64,000 bases of DNA from Flavobacterium okayamense (GTDB lineage Bacteria > Bacteroidota > Bacteroidia > Flavobacteriales > Flavobacteriaceae), in assembly GCF_019702945.1 (NCBI RefSeq), contig NZ_AP024749.1, positions 62,001 to 126,000 of the forward strand, written 5' to 3'. How positions within the stretch are numbered: the stretch's first letter is position 1; each line of letters starts with the position of its first letter. Below the pieces are notes generated by a model, which was given only the letters and a program-made list of their open reading frames with translations, searched no databases and was not told the origin of the DNA. A program made the position numbers and the translations under genes. Below are positions 33,265-42,008 of this stretch, piece after piece.

Positions 33265-34725
33265 TCAGATGGATTTTAGAATTTTTTCACTTACAATTTT
33301 ACCTGAAATAATTGATGGAGGAACACCTGGACCAGGAACTGTTAGCTGGCCAGTAAAAAATAAATTTCGAACTTTTCTACTCTTTATTTTGGGTCTTAAA
33401 AATGCCGTTTGACTTAAAACATTCGCCAAACCATAAGCATTACCTTTGTATGAATTATAATCTTCAATAAAATTTCGCACACAATAGCTTTCTTTAAATA
33501 ATATAGAATCAGAAACATTTTGATTTATTAATACTTCTAAACGTTTAATAATCTTATCAAAATATTTAGCTCTCAATTCATCTGTATCTTCTAATCCGGG
33601 TGCAATTGGAATTAAAAAAACTCCGGCTTCTTTACCTTCTGGAGCAAAAAAAGCATCTGTTTTTGATGGAAAACTTGCATAAAACAAAGGCTCTTTAGGC
33701 CATTCTTTTGTATCATAAATTGTTTTGGCATGAACTTCAAATGAAGTATCAAAAAACAAGGTATGATGTTCAATGTTCTCAATTTTTTTATCAAACCCAA
33801 CATAAAAAAGCAATGAAGACGGAGCAAATATTTTCTTATCCCAATATTCCTCTGAATACATTCTATATCTTTCTTCTAATAATGTTTCTGAATGATGATA
33901 ATCAGCACCACTTAAAACAGCATCAAAAAATATTTCTTCACTATTAACTACTATTCCTTTTGCATTACCATTATCAACTATGATTTTTGAAACATTAGCA
34001 TTTGTTTGAAATTCTACTCCAAGACTTTGTGCTAAAGTTACCATAGCTTCAACCACTGCATACATTCCCTTTTTTGGATGCCAAGTACCTAATCCAAAAT
34101 CGGCATAATTCATAAAGTTATAAAAAGATGGCGTATTAGAAGGTTTAGCACCTAAAAATAAAACTGGAAATTCTAGAATTTGTATTAAACGTTCGTCTTT
34201 AAATACTTTTCTAACATCTCTTTTAATCGTTGAAAAAAATTGATGAACACGTAAAGCTGTTTCTAAGCTAATTAATTCTAAAATTGAATCTCCAGGCTTA
34301 TACACCATTTTCTCAACCGCAATTGCATAATTGTCTTTTGCCTCTTGAATGAATTTTTTAAGCTTTTTCCCACTACCCGCTTCAATACTTTCGAAAGTAG
34401 AAGCAATATCATCTAAATTATCAGAAATAGTGATTTCTTCATTTTCACCAAAATACACTTTATAAGCTGGAGCTAACTTATCTAGCTCATAATAATCAGA
34501 AGGTTTTTTATCAAAATCATTGAAAAATTTTTCAAAGACATCAGGCATCCAATACCATGTGGGCCCCATATCAAAATTAAAACCGTCTTTAGAAAATCGC
34601 CTAGCTCTTCCTCCAATCGAAGCATTTTTCTCAAAAACAGTAACATCTAAACCGCTTTTTGCTAAATAGCATGCTGCCGATAAAGAGGAAAAACCAGAAC
34701 CAATAATGGCAATTTTCTTTTTCAT
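33265..34725 (-). CDS. crtI: Phytoene desaturase
   Basis: A 486-residue FAD-dependent desaturase of the bacterial CrtI type. The N-terminal dinucleotide motif is IGSGFSSLSAACYLAKSG (about 8-25) with VFEKNASIGGRARRF. The C-terminal carotenoid desaturase signature is GPGVPPSIISGKI (about 468-480). Repeated dehydrogenation turns phytoene into lycopene. It is the first gene of the crtI-crtB-crtZ-cyclase operon, with its own promoter carrying possible operator palindromes. Confidence 0.95.
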   Translation of the reverse strand: MKKKIAIIGSGFSSLSAACYLAKSGLDVTVFEKNASIGGRARRFSKDGFNFDMGPTWYWMPDVFEKFFNDFDKKPSDYYELDKLAPAYKVYFGENEEITISDNLDDIASTFESIEAGSGKKLKKFIQEAKDNYAIAVEKMVYKPGDSILELISLETALRVHQFFSTIKRDVRKVFKDERLIQILEFPVLFLGAKPSNTPSFYNFMNYADFGLGTWHPKKGMYAVVEAMVTLAQSLGVEFQTNANVSKIIVDNGNAKGIVVNSEEIFFDAVLSGADYHHSETLLEERYRMYSEEYWDKKIFAPSSLLFYVGFDKKIENIEHHTLFFDTSFEVHAKTIYDTKEWPKEPLFYASFPSKTDAFFAPEGKEAGVFLIPIAPGLEDTDELRAKYFDKIIKRLEVLINQNVSDSILFKESYCVRNFIEDYNSYKGNAYGLANVLSQTAFLRPKIKSRKVRNLFFTGQLTVPGPGVPPSIISGKIVSEKILKSI

Positions 34726-34732
34726 AAAATTT

Positions 34733-34767
34733 TTTGTTTAACAAATATAGTATTTTTATTGAACAAA
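34733..34767 (-). promoter_or_regulatory. Candidate operator sites at the crtI promoter
   Basis: The minus strand has the perfect 13-base palindrome TTTGTTAAACAAA (34745-34733) overlapping the -7 element. A second similar sequence, TTTGTTCAATAAAA (34767-34754), lies just upstream. Both resemble the site at the regulator's own promoter. A MerR/CarH dimer or tetramer is the likely binder by context. Confidence 0.5.
34742..34749 (-). promoter_or_regulatory. -7 promoter element for crtI
   Basis: The minus strand reads TATATTTG, a perfect match, 17 bases before the crtI ATG. The nearest TTG upstream has a 14-base spacer, so the -33 is poor, as expected for a regulated promoter. Confidence 0.65.
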
Positions 34768-34787
34768 ATAAAGTATAGCAAAAAAAA

Positions 34788-35678
34788 TTATAGCTCTAAT
34801 AATAAATTTTGAATACCATTGTAGGTATAAACATCCTTTATAGTAGACTTAAAATCAAAAACTTGTTTTCCTAAAATACAGAATCTATCACTTTCTCGAG
34901 TTAAAATTTCTGACTTGAATTGATTTAAATAATCAACTAATTTTTCAGATTCAGGTTGAACGGTAAAATAACTAACAAAAGTTACTTTAGAATAGTACTT
35001 TTTCACTTCTATTAAATCTTCCATTGGAACGCTACCTCCAAGATAGATAACATGTTTGTTTCTTTTTAATAACAAATAATTCACAAACATAATTCCTAAC
35101 TCATGTATCTCATGCATTGGTAAAAACAAAACAAACACTTCACTATCGTCAAAAGTATTTTTTTGCTGTTGTTCAATTTCAGAAAATAATTTTTGGCGAA
35201 TCAGAGAACTAATAAAATGCTCATGAATAGGTTTTAAGGTTTCAGTTTGCCATAAAAAACCTATTTCGTCTAATAAAGGTATAAATACTTCATAAAAAAT
35301 TTCTTCAAAACTTTTTGTTTGAGCTATTTCATCATAAGTTTTTTGAAACAAACTTGCATCAAAATTAAACATTGCAAGTTTCATATTAGAAACTGCGTAA
35401 GATGCATTCGTCTTTTCTGAATAAATTTTTTGAGTTAAAGAAACTATTTCTTGCTCTGAAAGTTTAGAAATTTTGGAAATTTTATAACCAAAATTATTTA
35501 GGAAAGCAATATTTAATATTCGTTTTAAATCATTAGAATTATAGGAACGAATATTATTTTCGTCCCGATTTGGAGAAAACAAATCGTAGCGTTTTTCCCA
35601 AATTCTAATAGTGTGTGCTTTAATTCCTGAAAGATTTTCTAAATCTTTTACACTGAATACAGATTTTATATTGTTCAT
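34788..35678 (-). CDS. carH: MerR-type regulator with cobalamin-binding domain (CarH/LitR photoreceptor type)
   Basis: A 296-residue transcription factor. The N-terminal MerR winged helix (about 5-75, HTIRIWEKRY) is followed by a B12-binding helical cap (about 90-170) and a Rossmann B12 domain (about 178-290). Residues that bind adenosylcobalamin in CarH are present: W143-x9-E153-H154, and the ExHxxG motif E190-H192-G195 (His192 as lower axial ligand), with GG at 214-215. In the dark such proteins form DNA-binding tetramers that light breaks apart. The ATG at 35678 is chosen because a -7 element lies at 35701-35708, inside the longer open frame. It sits 62 bases upstream of crtI. Confidence 0.9.
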   Translation of the reverse strand: MNNIKSVFSVKDLENLSGIKAHTIRIWEKRYDLFSPNRDENNIRSYNSNDLKRILNIAFLNNFGYKISKISKLSEQEIVSLTQKIYSEKTNASYAVSNMKLAMFNFDASLFQKTYDEIAQTKSFEEIFYEVFIPLLDEIGFLWQTETLKPIHEHFISSLIRQKLFSEIEQQQKNTFDDSEVFVLFLPMHEIHELGIMFVNYLLLKRNKHVIYLGGSVPMEDLIEVKKYYSKVTFVSYFTVQPESEKLVDYLNQFKSEILTRESDRFCILGKQVFDFKSTIKDVYTYNGIQNLLLEL

Positions 35679-35700
35679 CGTAAACACTGTTTTGATTAAA

Positions 35701-35732
35701 CAAATATAAAAATTATTTTTTTGTTGTTTCAA
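35701..35732 (-). promoter_or_regulatory. Promoter of the CarH-like regulator, with operator-like palindrome
   Basis: On the minus strand TTG (35732-35730), a 21-base spacer, then TATATTTG (35708-35701). The -7 runs into TTTGTTTAATCAAA (35704-35691), a near-palindrome closely like the crtI site. The promoter lies partly inside the 3' end of the upstream lysozyme gene. Confidence 0.65.
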
Positions 35733-36570
35733 CTAATCGTACAAAATCTCCATTAAAAAGATTTACATCGACCAAACCATTAATGCCTTCAATTTGAGCT
35801 TTCTCGGTAAATTGCCAAATTAACCAATGTTTATCGGGATGTTTTTTCCAAAAATTATAATTTGCTATCCAAAAAGGGTAATCTGAAAATTCTTTTTTTA
35901 AAAAATCAGTATAATAACTTTCTCCCGAATAAATAATAGGCTTCATTTTATAGTGTTGTTCCACCCTATCTAACCAACGGCGTAACCCAATTTTTAAACT
36001 ATCTAACGATTGGGTTCTAGGCAATTTTTCAATATCTAAAACTGGGGGCAAATCGCCTTGTTCAATTTTAACAGTTGCAATAAAATTGTTAGCTTGTTGA
36101 ATGGAATTTTCGTTGGGACGGTAATAGTGGTAAGCACCTCTAATAATACCTTTTTTCTTTGCGTTTTTCCAATTTTCTTTAAAACGTTTATCTTTTTTGT
36201 CTTTCCCAGCAGTTGCCCGTATAAATACAAAATCTAACGAAAAAGTATCTTCGATTTTTCCAAGATTTTCCCAATCAATTTTTTTTTGATATTCAGAAAC
36301 ATCAAACCCAACCATGAAATCTTTATGTGAATCTAAAACTTCGTAAATATGAATATCTACTATCTCTCTATCTTCTTTTGAAAGTGAATCGTAATTTTTA
36401 GTTTTAAATCCTAAGTAGTATAAAACTCCATCTCCGTATTCATAAGCGAATATTCCAATTCCTAGTAGAACAAAAAACAGAAATAAATATCCAACAACCT
36501 TCCACTCTCGATTTGTTTTAGGTTTATTTTTTGAAGTTGAATATGTTTTTCGCTTAATGGTTTTTGCCAT
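35713..36570 (-). CDS. GH25 family lysozyme, membrane-anchored
   Basis: A 285-residue muramidase. A basic N-terminus is followed by one membrane helix (about 27-47), placing the enzyme in the periplasm. The GH25 domain (about 78-280) has GFDVSEYQKKIDW (about 88-100), FVFIRATAG (about 112-120), GAYHYYRP and VLDIEKLP (about 175-182). The Asp and Glu of DxE are the catalytic pair of the family. It would cut the MurNAc-GlcNAc bond in peptidoglycan. Its start overlaps the pssA stop by one base. Confidence 0.92.
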   Translation of the reverse strand: MAKTIKRKTYSTSKNKPKTNREWKVVGYLFLFFVLLGIGIFAYEYGDGVLYYLGFKTKNYDSLSKEDREIVDIHIYEVLDSHKDFMVGFDVSEYQKKIDWENLGKIEDTFSLDFVFIRATAGKDKKDKRFKENWKNAKKKGIIRGAYHYYRPNENSIQQANNFIATVKIEQGDLPPVLDIEKLPRTQSLDSLKIGLRRWLDRVEQHYKMKPIIYSGESYYTDFLKKEFSDYPFWIANYNFWKKHPDKHWLIWQFTEKAQIEGINGLVDVNLFNGDFVRLVETTKK

Positions 36571-37307
36571 TATTTAGATTCTGCAAAATTTAAAAAGATA
36601 GATATTAGAATGTATGAAAAAATGATTAATGGAATTGCTAAAACTCCAAAAAACAATAATAAAACAACAGAATAAACTAAAAAGCTAAGTTGCACTTTAC
36701 TTTTTGCCCAATTAATTTCTTTCATTTTTAAAGAAAATAATTTTATTTCAGCGTTTAACAAATAAGCACTAAGTACAGTAATTCCTAATAAAACGTAAGG
36801 ATTGTAAAGTAAGTTTGTTAACCATTCATATTGATCTGCATATTGAATCATTGGAATACTCATAATAAACAACGTATTTGCAGGTGTTGGCAACCCAATA
36901 AAATTTTCGGTTTGTCTATCGTCAATATTAAATTTTGCCAAACGGTAACAAGATGCAATTGTGATTAAAAAACCTAAATAAGGCACAAATCCCATGTAAT
37001 AGGTTTCATCTGTTAACATATAATCTATATCATTCATTTGAATATATTCAAACAGCTTAAAAATCATTAAACCCGGAACAACACCACTCGTTACCATATC
37101 AGCTAATGAATCTAATTGTAAACCTAGTTCGCTTGAAACATTTAATTTACGTGCAGCAAATCCGTCCCAAAAATCAAAGAAAATACCTAAACATACAAAA
37201 TAAAAAGCATGATCGAAATAACCATTAAATACACTCACTAGAGCTAATAAGCCTGAAAAAAGATTAAGTAAAGTTAATGCGTTTGGAATATATTTTTTAA
37301 CTGACAT
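36570..37307 (-). CDS. pssA: CDP-diacylglycerol-serine O-phosphatidyltransferase
   Basis: A 245-residue inner membrane enzyme of the CDP-alcohol phosphotransferase family. The signature DFWDGFAARKL-x6-GLQLDSLAD (about 45-68; D-x2-DG-x2-AR-x8-9-G-x3-D-x3-D) is complete, and about six to eight membrane helices follow. It makes phosphatidylserine from CDP-diacylglycerol and serine, the precursor of phosphatidylethanolamine. It heads a two-gene unit with the GH25 lysozyme. Confidence 0.93.
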   Translation of the reverse strand: MSVKKYIPNALTLLNLFSGLLALVSVFNGYFDHAFYFVCLGIFFDFWDGFAARKLNVSSELGLQLDSLADMVTSGVVPGLMIFKLFEYIQMNDIDYMLTDETYYMGFVPYLGFLITIASCYRLAKFNIDDRQTENFIGLPTPANTLFIMSIPMIQYADQYEWLTNLLYNPYVLLGITVLSAYLLNAEIKLFSLKMKEINWAKSKVQLSFLVYSVVLLLFFGVLAIPLIIFSYILISIFLNFAESK

Positions 37308-37328
37308 AGTTCTTGTTTAAACTTTGAA

Positions 37329-37336
37329 CAAAGATA
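37329..37336 (-). promoter_or_regulatory. -7 promoter element for pssA
   Basis: The minus strand reads TATCTTTG, a perfect match, 21 bases upstream of the ATG at 37307; no -33 TTG at normal spacing. Confidence 0.55.
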
Positions 37337-37406
37337 ATACAATAAGTTAGCACTTTTAGAGTTTACTAATTAAGATTTTTATTTGATATTTGTAAAAAAA
37401 TTGTTT

Positions 37407-38483
37407 TTGAAAAAGTTACTCTACTTTTTACTAATTATTTCGTGCATAGAAACAACTGCTCAGGCTGTTAGAAAATATTCTAATGAGTTTATGAGTATTG
37501 GTGTTGATGCTGCAGCTTTGGGAATGAGTAACACCGTTACTGCCCAAACTGGAGATGTTAACTCTGGTTATTGGAATCCTGCTGGTTTATTAAACCTTGA
37601 AGACAATCAAATTGGATTAATGCATGCTAATTATTTTGCCAATATTGCGCAATATGATTATGCGGCTTTTGCTATGCCAATTGACGATAGAAGTGCTGTT
37701 GGAATTTCGTTAATTCGTTTTGGTGTTGACGATATTTTAGATACTACTCAACTTATAGATAACCAAGGAAATATTGATTATAACAGAATTTCTTTATTTT
37801 CTACTGCTGATTATGGATTAACCGTTTCTTATGCCAGAAGTTTACCTATAGACGGTTTGAATTATGGTGTAAATGCAAAAGTTATTCATAGAGTTATTGG
37901 TGATTTTGCGAGTTCATGGGGTTTTGGTTTTGATATTGGACTTCAATACATTAGCGATGAAGAGGATTGGAAATTCGGTTTAATGTTGCGAGATATTACT
38001 ACAACGTATAATACTTGGACAATAAACGAAGAAAAATATCAAGATATTCAAGACGCTATTCCTGGAGAAAATCAAGAATTACCAGAAACATCCGAAATTA
38101 CACTTCCAAAAGCTCAATTAGGCGTTTCTAAAAAATATATAATTAGATACGATTACAGTATTACTGCTGCTGCAAATCTAAACATGCAATTTACAGAAAC
38201 AAATGATATTATATCTACTGGTTTTGTAAGCATAGATCCAGCTGTAGGTTTTGAAGCTGGTTATTTGGATTTAATTTTCCTTCGTGGAGGTGTTGGTAAT
38301 TTTCAACAAATTACACAAATTGATGGGAGTGATAAGCTGAGTTTTCAACCCAACTTTGGTGTTGGTTTTAGATACAAAGGAATTCAAGTAGATTATGCTT
38401 TAACCGATTTAGGAAATCAAAGCGCTGCTTTATATTCTAACATTTTTTCACTTAAAGTAGATTTTAGTATTTTTAGACATTAA
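37407..38483 (+). CDS. PorV/PorQ family outer membrane protein
   Basis: A 358-residue beta-barrel protein. The start is uncertain: there is no ATG, and in-frame TTG codons lie at 37383, 37401 and 37407. I prefer 37407 because it gives a textbook signal peptide (MKKLLYFLLIIS, cleavage near TAQA). The mature N-terminus SNEFMSIGVDAAALGMSNT and GYWNPAGLL (about 60) are hallmarks of the PorV/PorQ family. PorV and PorQ are accessory factors of type IX secretion, but the family also contains unrelated porins, so the exact role is open. DUF4105 follows after 10 bases. Confidence 0.87.
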   Translation: MKKLLYFLLIISCIETTAQAVRKYSNEFMSIGVDAAALGMSNTVTAQTGDVNSGYWNPAGLLNLEDNQIGLMHANYFANIAQYDYAAFAMPIDDRSAVGISLIRFGVDDILDTTQLIDNQGNIDYNRISLFSTADYGLTVSYARSLPIDGLNYGVNAKVIHRVIGDFASSWGFGFDIGLQYISDEEDWKFGLMLRDITTTYNTWTINEEKYQDIQDAIPGENQELPETSEITLPKAQLGVSKKYIIRYDYSITAAANLNMQFTETNDIISTGFVSIDPAVGFEAGYLDLIFLRGGVGNFQQITQIDGSDKLSFQPNFGVGFRYKGIQVDYALTDLGNQSAALYSNIFSLKVDFSIFRH

Positions 38484-38493
38484 TTTATTAAAA

Positions 38494-39588
38494 ATGCTTC
38501 AGAAATTCTTCACATTACTTTTTTTTTGGATTTCAACGTTTATCTTTTCACAGACGAATCTTTCGGAACAAGCTGAAATCAGTATTTTAAATTGTGGATT
38601 GGGTAACGAATCTTATTCGCTTTATGGTCATACTGCTTTGCGAGTTAAAGATACTTCTCAAAATTTAGATATTGTTTTCAATTATGGAACGTTTGATTTT
38701 AGCACGCCAAATTTTATTTTAAAATTCGTAAAAGGTGATTTACAATATTTTGTCTCCGCATATTCTTACAACGATTTTGAATATTCATATCAATATGAAA
38801 AACGTTCAATATTCGAACAAAAATTAAACCTTACACAAGCTCAAAAACAAGAGTTATTTAACAAAGTTTATAATTCGCTTTATTCTGAAGAAAAATTTTA
38901 TACTTATAAGTTTATCGATCGCAATTGCACTACAATGGTTATTGATAAAGTAAACTCTACCATCAAGAGTAATACTATTGAGAGTATAAAACCGATTACA
39001 AAATCATACAGAGAGATTTTATATCCTTATCAAAAGAATCATTTCTTTTTAAATTTAGGTATCAATATAATGTTTGGTACAAAGGTAGATCAACCTGCAG
39101 AACGACTTTTCTTACCTTTTGATTTAATAGCTTCATTAGAACAAAATGAAACTTTAGCAAAACCTAAAGCAATACTTTATGAAGCACCGAAGAGCAATTA
39201 TACCTCATCGATATTTGACAGTATTTATACCTTAATTATTGCTTTAGGTTTAATCCTATTAGCAAAGAAAAATTGGCTAACAAACACCTATTTTATTCTC
39301 TTAGGAGCTACAGGATTATTCTTTTGTTTAGTAGGCTTTTATTCTTTTCACGAAGAAGTATTATGGAACTACAATGCGTTATTGTTTAATCCTTTATATT
39401 TAGTTTTATTTTTCTTTTTACTTAAAAAACAAGCTAATAGAATTAAAATAACAGCAAGAATCATTTTAGTCTTTCACTTGATCTATATTGCTATGATGCT
39501 TAATAAAATTCACTTAGGAATTATTGCCCCTTTTCTAGTGGCTAATTTCATTTTATTGAGTAGAATTTTATTGCCCTCTAAAAAATAA
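38494..39588 (+). CDS. DUF4105 (Lnb N-terminal periplasmic domain) membrane protein
   Basis: A 364-residue protein. A signal peptide (ends near FSQ, about 20) precedes a periplasmic DUF4105 domain (about 28-190) with the conserved YSLYGHTALRV (His about 48) and the FIDRNCTTMV Cys (about 148). His and Cys at these sites would suit a thiol-based active site as in the Lnb family. Four or five membrane helices fill about 250-360. The reaction is unknown here; relatives include lipoprotein-modifying enzymes. The last 21 bases overlap the convergent glycosylphosphotransferase gene. Confidence 0.85.
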   Translation: MLQKFFTLLFFWISTFIFSQTNLSEQAEISILNCGLGNESYSLYGHTALRVKDTSQNLDIVFNYGTFDFSTPNFILKFVKGDLQYFVSAYSYNDFEYSYQYEKRSIFEQKLNLTQAQKQELFNKVYNSLYSEEKFYTYKFIDRNCTTMVIDKVNSTIKSNTIESIKPITKSYREILYPYQKNHFFLNLGINIMFGTKVDQPAERLFLPFDLIASLEQNETLAKPKAILYEAPKSNYTSSIFDSIYTLIIALGLILLAKKNWLTNTYFILLGATGLFFCLVGFYSFHEEVLWNYNALLFNPLYLVLFFFLLKKQANRIKITARIILVFHLIYIAMMLNKIHLGIIAPFLVANFILLSRILLPSKK

Positions 39589-40953
39589 AACAGTGCTTAG
39601 GGTTTTCATAAAAATATTAACATCTAAGAAAAGTGATCGATGTTTCATGTAGTATAAATCATAACGAAGTTTCATTAAACTATCATCAAGATTTTCGCCG
39701 TAAGGATAGTTAACTTGAGCCCAACCTGTAAGTCCAGGTTTTATTACATGTCGCGTTTTATACAAAGGAATGTTTTCAGCAATTTGTTCAACAAATATAG
39801 GCCGTTCTGGCCTTGGTCCAATAACTGACATTTCACCTTTTAAAACATTTATAAATTGTGGAACTTCGTCTAATCGAGATTTGCGAAGTAATTTCCCAAA
39901 TGGAGTAATTCGAGTATCGTTTGTTTTAGCGAATACAGCACCTTCTTTTTCTGCATTAACAATCATTGTTCTAAGTTTTACAATATTAAAACTTTCACCA
40001 TTTTTACCAACTCTTTCTTGTTTGTAAAATAAAGGTCCACGATTCCATATTAGATTAAAAGACCAAATAAAAGGTATTATAACTAAAAGACCCAGTAAAC
40101 CTAATAATGCAAAAACAATATCAAATAAACGAGAATAGAATAAATAAAGCTTATTTTGATTACTTCTACTAAAAGGAAAGAATTTATACAATTCTTTATC
40201 ATCAAAGTTTATCGGTAATCGATAAGTTGCTCCTTCATAAACGTCTGCATATTCTCTAATCACTACTCCGCTTTCTAAGATATTTAGTAATGCTTCATAC
40301 ATTTCAACCGAAATTGCTTTATTAGAATCGTTTGTTACTACAACTTCCGAAATATTATTTCCTAAAACATAATTAAAAAAATCACTCGTATTTACCTGAA
40401 GAATATTTGCTTTATTTTTCTTTTCATCTGTTGGAACATAAGCCTTAACTCTGTAATGCGGATTACCTAAGGTCAACTCTTTTGCATATTCATCAATTTT
40501 TTTACTACTACCTACTAAAATAACTTGTTTTATAAATCTATTAGATGCTAAAAAACTAATATAAATATTTCGCCAAAGTGCTAAAGCAAAAAGTATAGAG
40601 AAGAAGAAATATACTATTTGCAAACGATTATTTGGTAAAATTGGTGTATAAAATGGTGTAAGCAAATAAAACAAAGTTGTAATTGCACTTGTCAAAATTA
40701 CACTTCGTATTATATAATAACGGTTACTCGCTACATGTAAATTATACATTTCAAAAATAGTTCCAAAACTATTGATATATAATGCCAAAACAATTGTCCA
40801 ATAAAAGCTTGTTTCAGTAATTTTAAAATAATCAAAATTAAAATAAATGCTTACCCAATGTAGAATCCCTAAAACAAAAACAATATCTAGAATTCGCAAA
40901 AGAATTTTGCGTTCAGATATTTCAAAGTGAATTTTTTGGTTTTTAGGAGGCAT
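39568..40953 (-). CDS. Polyprenyl glycosylphosphotransferase (WcaJ/WbaP-like)
   Basis: A 461-residue inner membrane enzyme that should start surface glycan synthesis by loading a sugar phosphate on undecaprenyl phosphate. Four N-terminal membrane helices (about 15-125) precede a Rossmann-like domain (about 140-240) and one further helix (about 270-295). The catalytic domain has YKQERVGKNGESFNIVKLRT (about 315), KLLRKSRLDEVPQFINVL and GPRPERP (about 390). It is the most downstream gene of the polysaccharide locus. The first sugar (Glc, Gal or a diacetamido sugar) cannot be told from sequence alone. Confidence 0.93.
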   Translation of the reverse strand: MPPKNQKIHFEISERKILLRILDIVFVLGILHWVSIYFNFDYFKITETSFYWTIVLALYINSFGTIFEMYNLHVASNRYYIIRSVILTSAITTLFYLLTPFYTPILPNNRLQIVYFFFSILFALALWRNIYISFLASNRFIKQVILVGSSKKIDEYAKELTLGNPHYRVKAYVPTDEKKNKANILQVNTSDFFNYVLGNNISEVVVTNDSNKAISVEMYEALLNILESGVVIREYADVYEGATYRLPINFDDKELYKFFPFSRSNQNKLYLFYSRLFDIVFALLGLLGLLVIIPFIWSFNLIWNRGPLFYKQERVGKNGESFNIVKLRTMIVNAEKEGAVFAKTNDTRITPFGKLLRKSRLDEVPQFINVLKGEMSVIGPRPERPIFVEQIAENIPLYKTRHVIKPGLTGWAQVNYPYGENLDDSLMKLRYDLYYMKHRSLFLDVNIFMKTLSTVLFFRGQ

Positions 40954-41003
40954 ATTAAAGATTTAATACGCAAAGTAATTAATAATTTTTAATAAAAAAT
41001 GAA

Positions 41004-42008
41004 TTATTGTAATAGTTTTTGCCAAAAAACTTTTACAGTATTCCAATCCCAAGACTCAGCTAATTCTCTTCCGTTTTTTGATAATTTTGAAGTTAAATTC
41101 GGATTTTTAAGAAGTAAATCAATTTTATTAACCATTGCATTAATATCTCCATCTTCAACTAACAATCCATTTACTTCATCTTCAACTAGAAAAGGAATTC
41201 CACCAACATTTGTAGAAACGACTGGCAGTCCAAGTGCCATAGCTTCCATTACACTTACAGGCGTATTATCAAAATGTGTTGTATTTATAAATATATCTTT
41301 AGTTTCGGATAACTCTCTCCATTCGTCTTTAGACAATCTCCCCATAAAATTAATCGCTAAACCTAATTCTAAACTTTTCTGTTTACAAGCATACAAACTT
41401 CCGTCTTTATCAGGTCCAACCATTGTAAGCGTAGCTTCTGGATAAATACCTTTTATTTTCTTAAAAACTTCAATTGCCATAAAAGGATTATAAATTGTGG
41501 CAAAAGCTCTTACCCAAAGTAATTTAGGAGCTATATCTTTTCTTTGAATAAAGTTATACTTTTTAATTTCAATTGAATTTGGAATAAATGTAACATTTGA
41601 ATACCCTACACTTTCAAATTCATGTTTTAGATAATTTGAAGGTGCTACATTTTTGTAGGAGTTTTTAAAAATTAATTGGGTCAAAAAAGGATTTTTATAT
41701 AATCTTTGAGGTAAGTTTCCACCATGTAGAATTGGTATATATTTTATTTTTCTAATTCTAGCTATTTGGCTGCAAATAAATGCAAACCAAAAGGCATTAG
41801 TACTGTAAGTATCAACTAACATGAAATCAACTTTAGAGCAAGTTAAAGTTGTCCAAGCCATATGCAAAAGTCTCAAAAGAAAATTTTTCTTGTTAGAAAC
41901 TGAGACAACATTATACCCAACTAAATTCAAATCTTCACCTAGTGTTTCAACAGTAGTTTTATTTATACCATATTGACTTAACTTATTCCCTATGTACAAT
42001 ACTTTCAT
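41004..42008 (-). CDS. Glycosyltransferase family 4
   Basis: A 334-residue GT-B enzyme. The C-terminal nucleotide-sugar site is clear: KLLWVRAFATIYNP (about 178), GRLSKDEW (about 232), then DNTPVSVMEAMALGLPVVSTNVGGIPFLVEDEVNGLLV (about 255-292) with the Glu of the EA(M)A motif. ATG 42008 (MKVLYIGN) is used rather than the in-frame ATG at 42020, as it starts the first Rossmann strand. It overlaps the ligase gene by 26 bases. Confidence 0.9.
   Translation of the reverse strand: MKVLYIGNKLSQYGINKTTVETLGEDLNLVGYNVVSVSNKKNFLLRLLHMAWTTLTCSKVDFMLVDTYSTNAFWFAFICSQIARIRKIKYIPILHGGNLPQRLYKNPFLTQLIFKNSYKNVAPSNYLKHEFESVGYSNVTFIPNSIEIKKYNFIQRKDIAPKLLWVRAFATIYNPFMAIEVFKKIKGIYPEATLTMVGPDKDGSLYACKQKSLELGLAINFMGRLSKDEWRELSETKDIFINTTHFDNTPVSVMEAMALGLPVVSTNVGGIPFLVEDEVNGLLVEDGDINAMVNKIDLLLKNPNLTSKLSKNGRELAESWDWNTVKVFWQKLLQ

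Noticed and set aside
37308..37345. Possible further CarH operator at the pssA promoter (TTTGTTCAAAG and GTTTAAACAA)
   Set aside because: The match is weaker and the region AT-rich; pssA has no expected link to light control. It shows how easily such sequences arise by chance.
40999..41445. 148-codon plus-strand frame over a GT4 gene
   Set aside because: Shadow of the minus-strand glycosyltransferase with its intact donor-site motif; Ser-rich composition is typical of antisense frames here.
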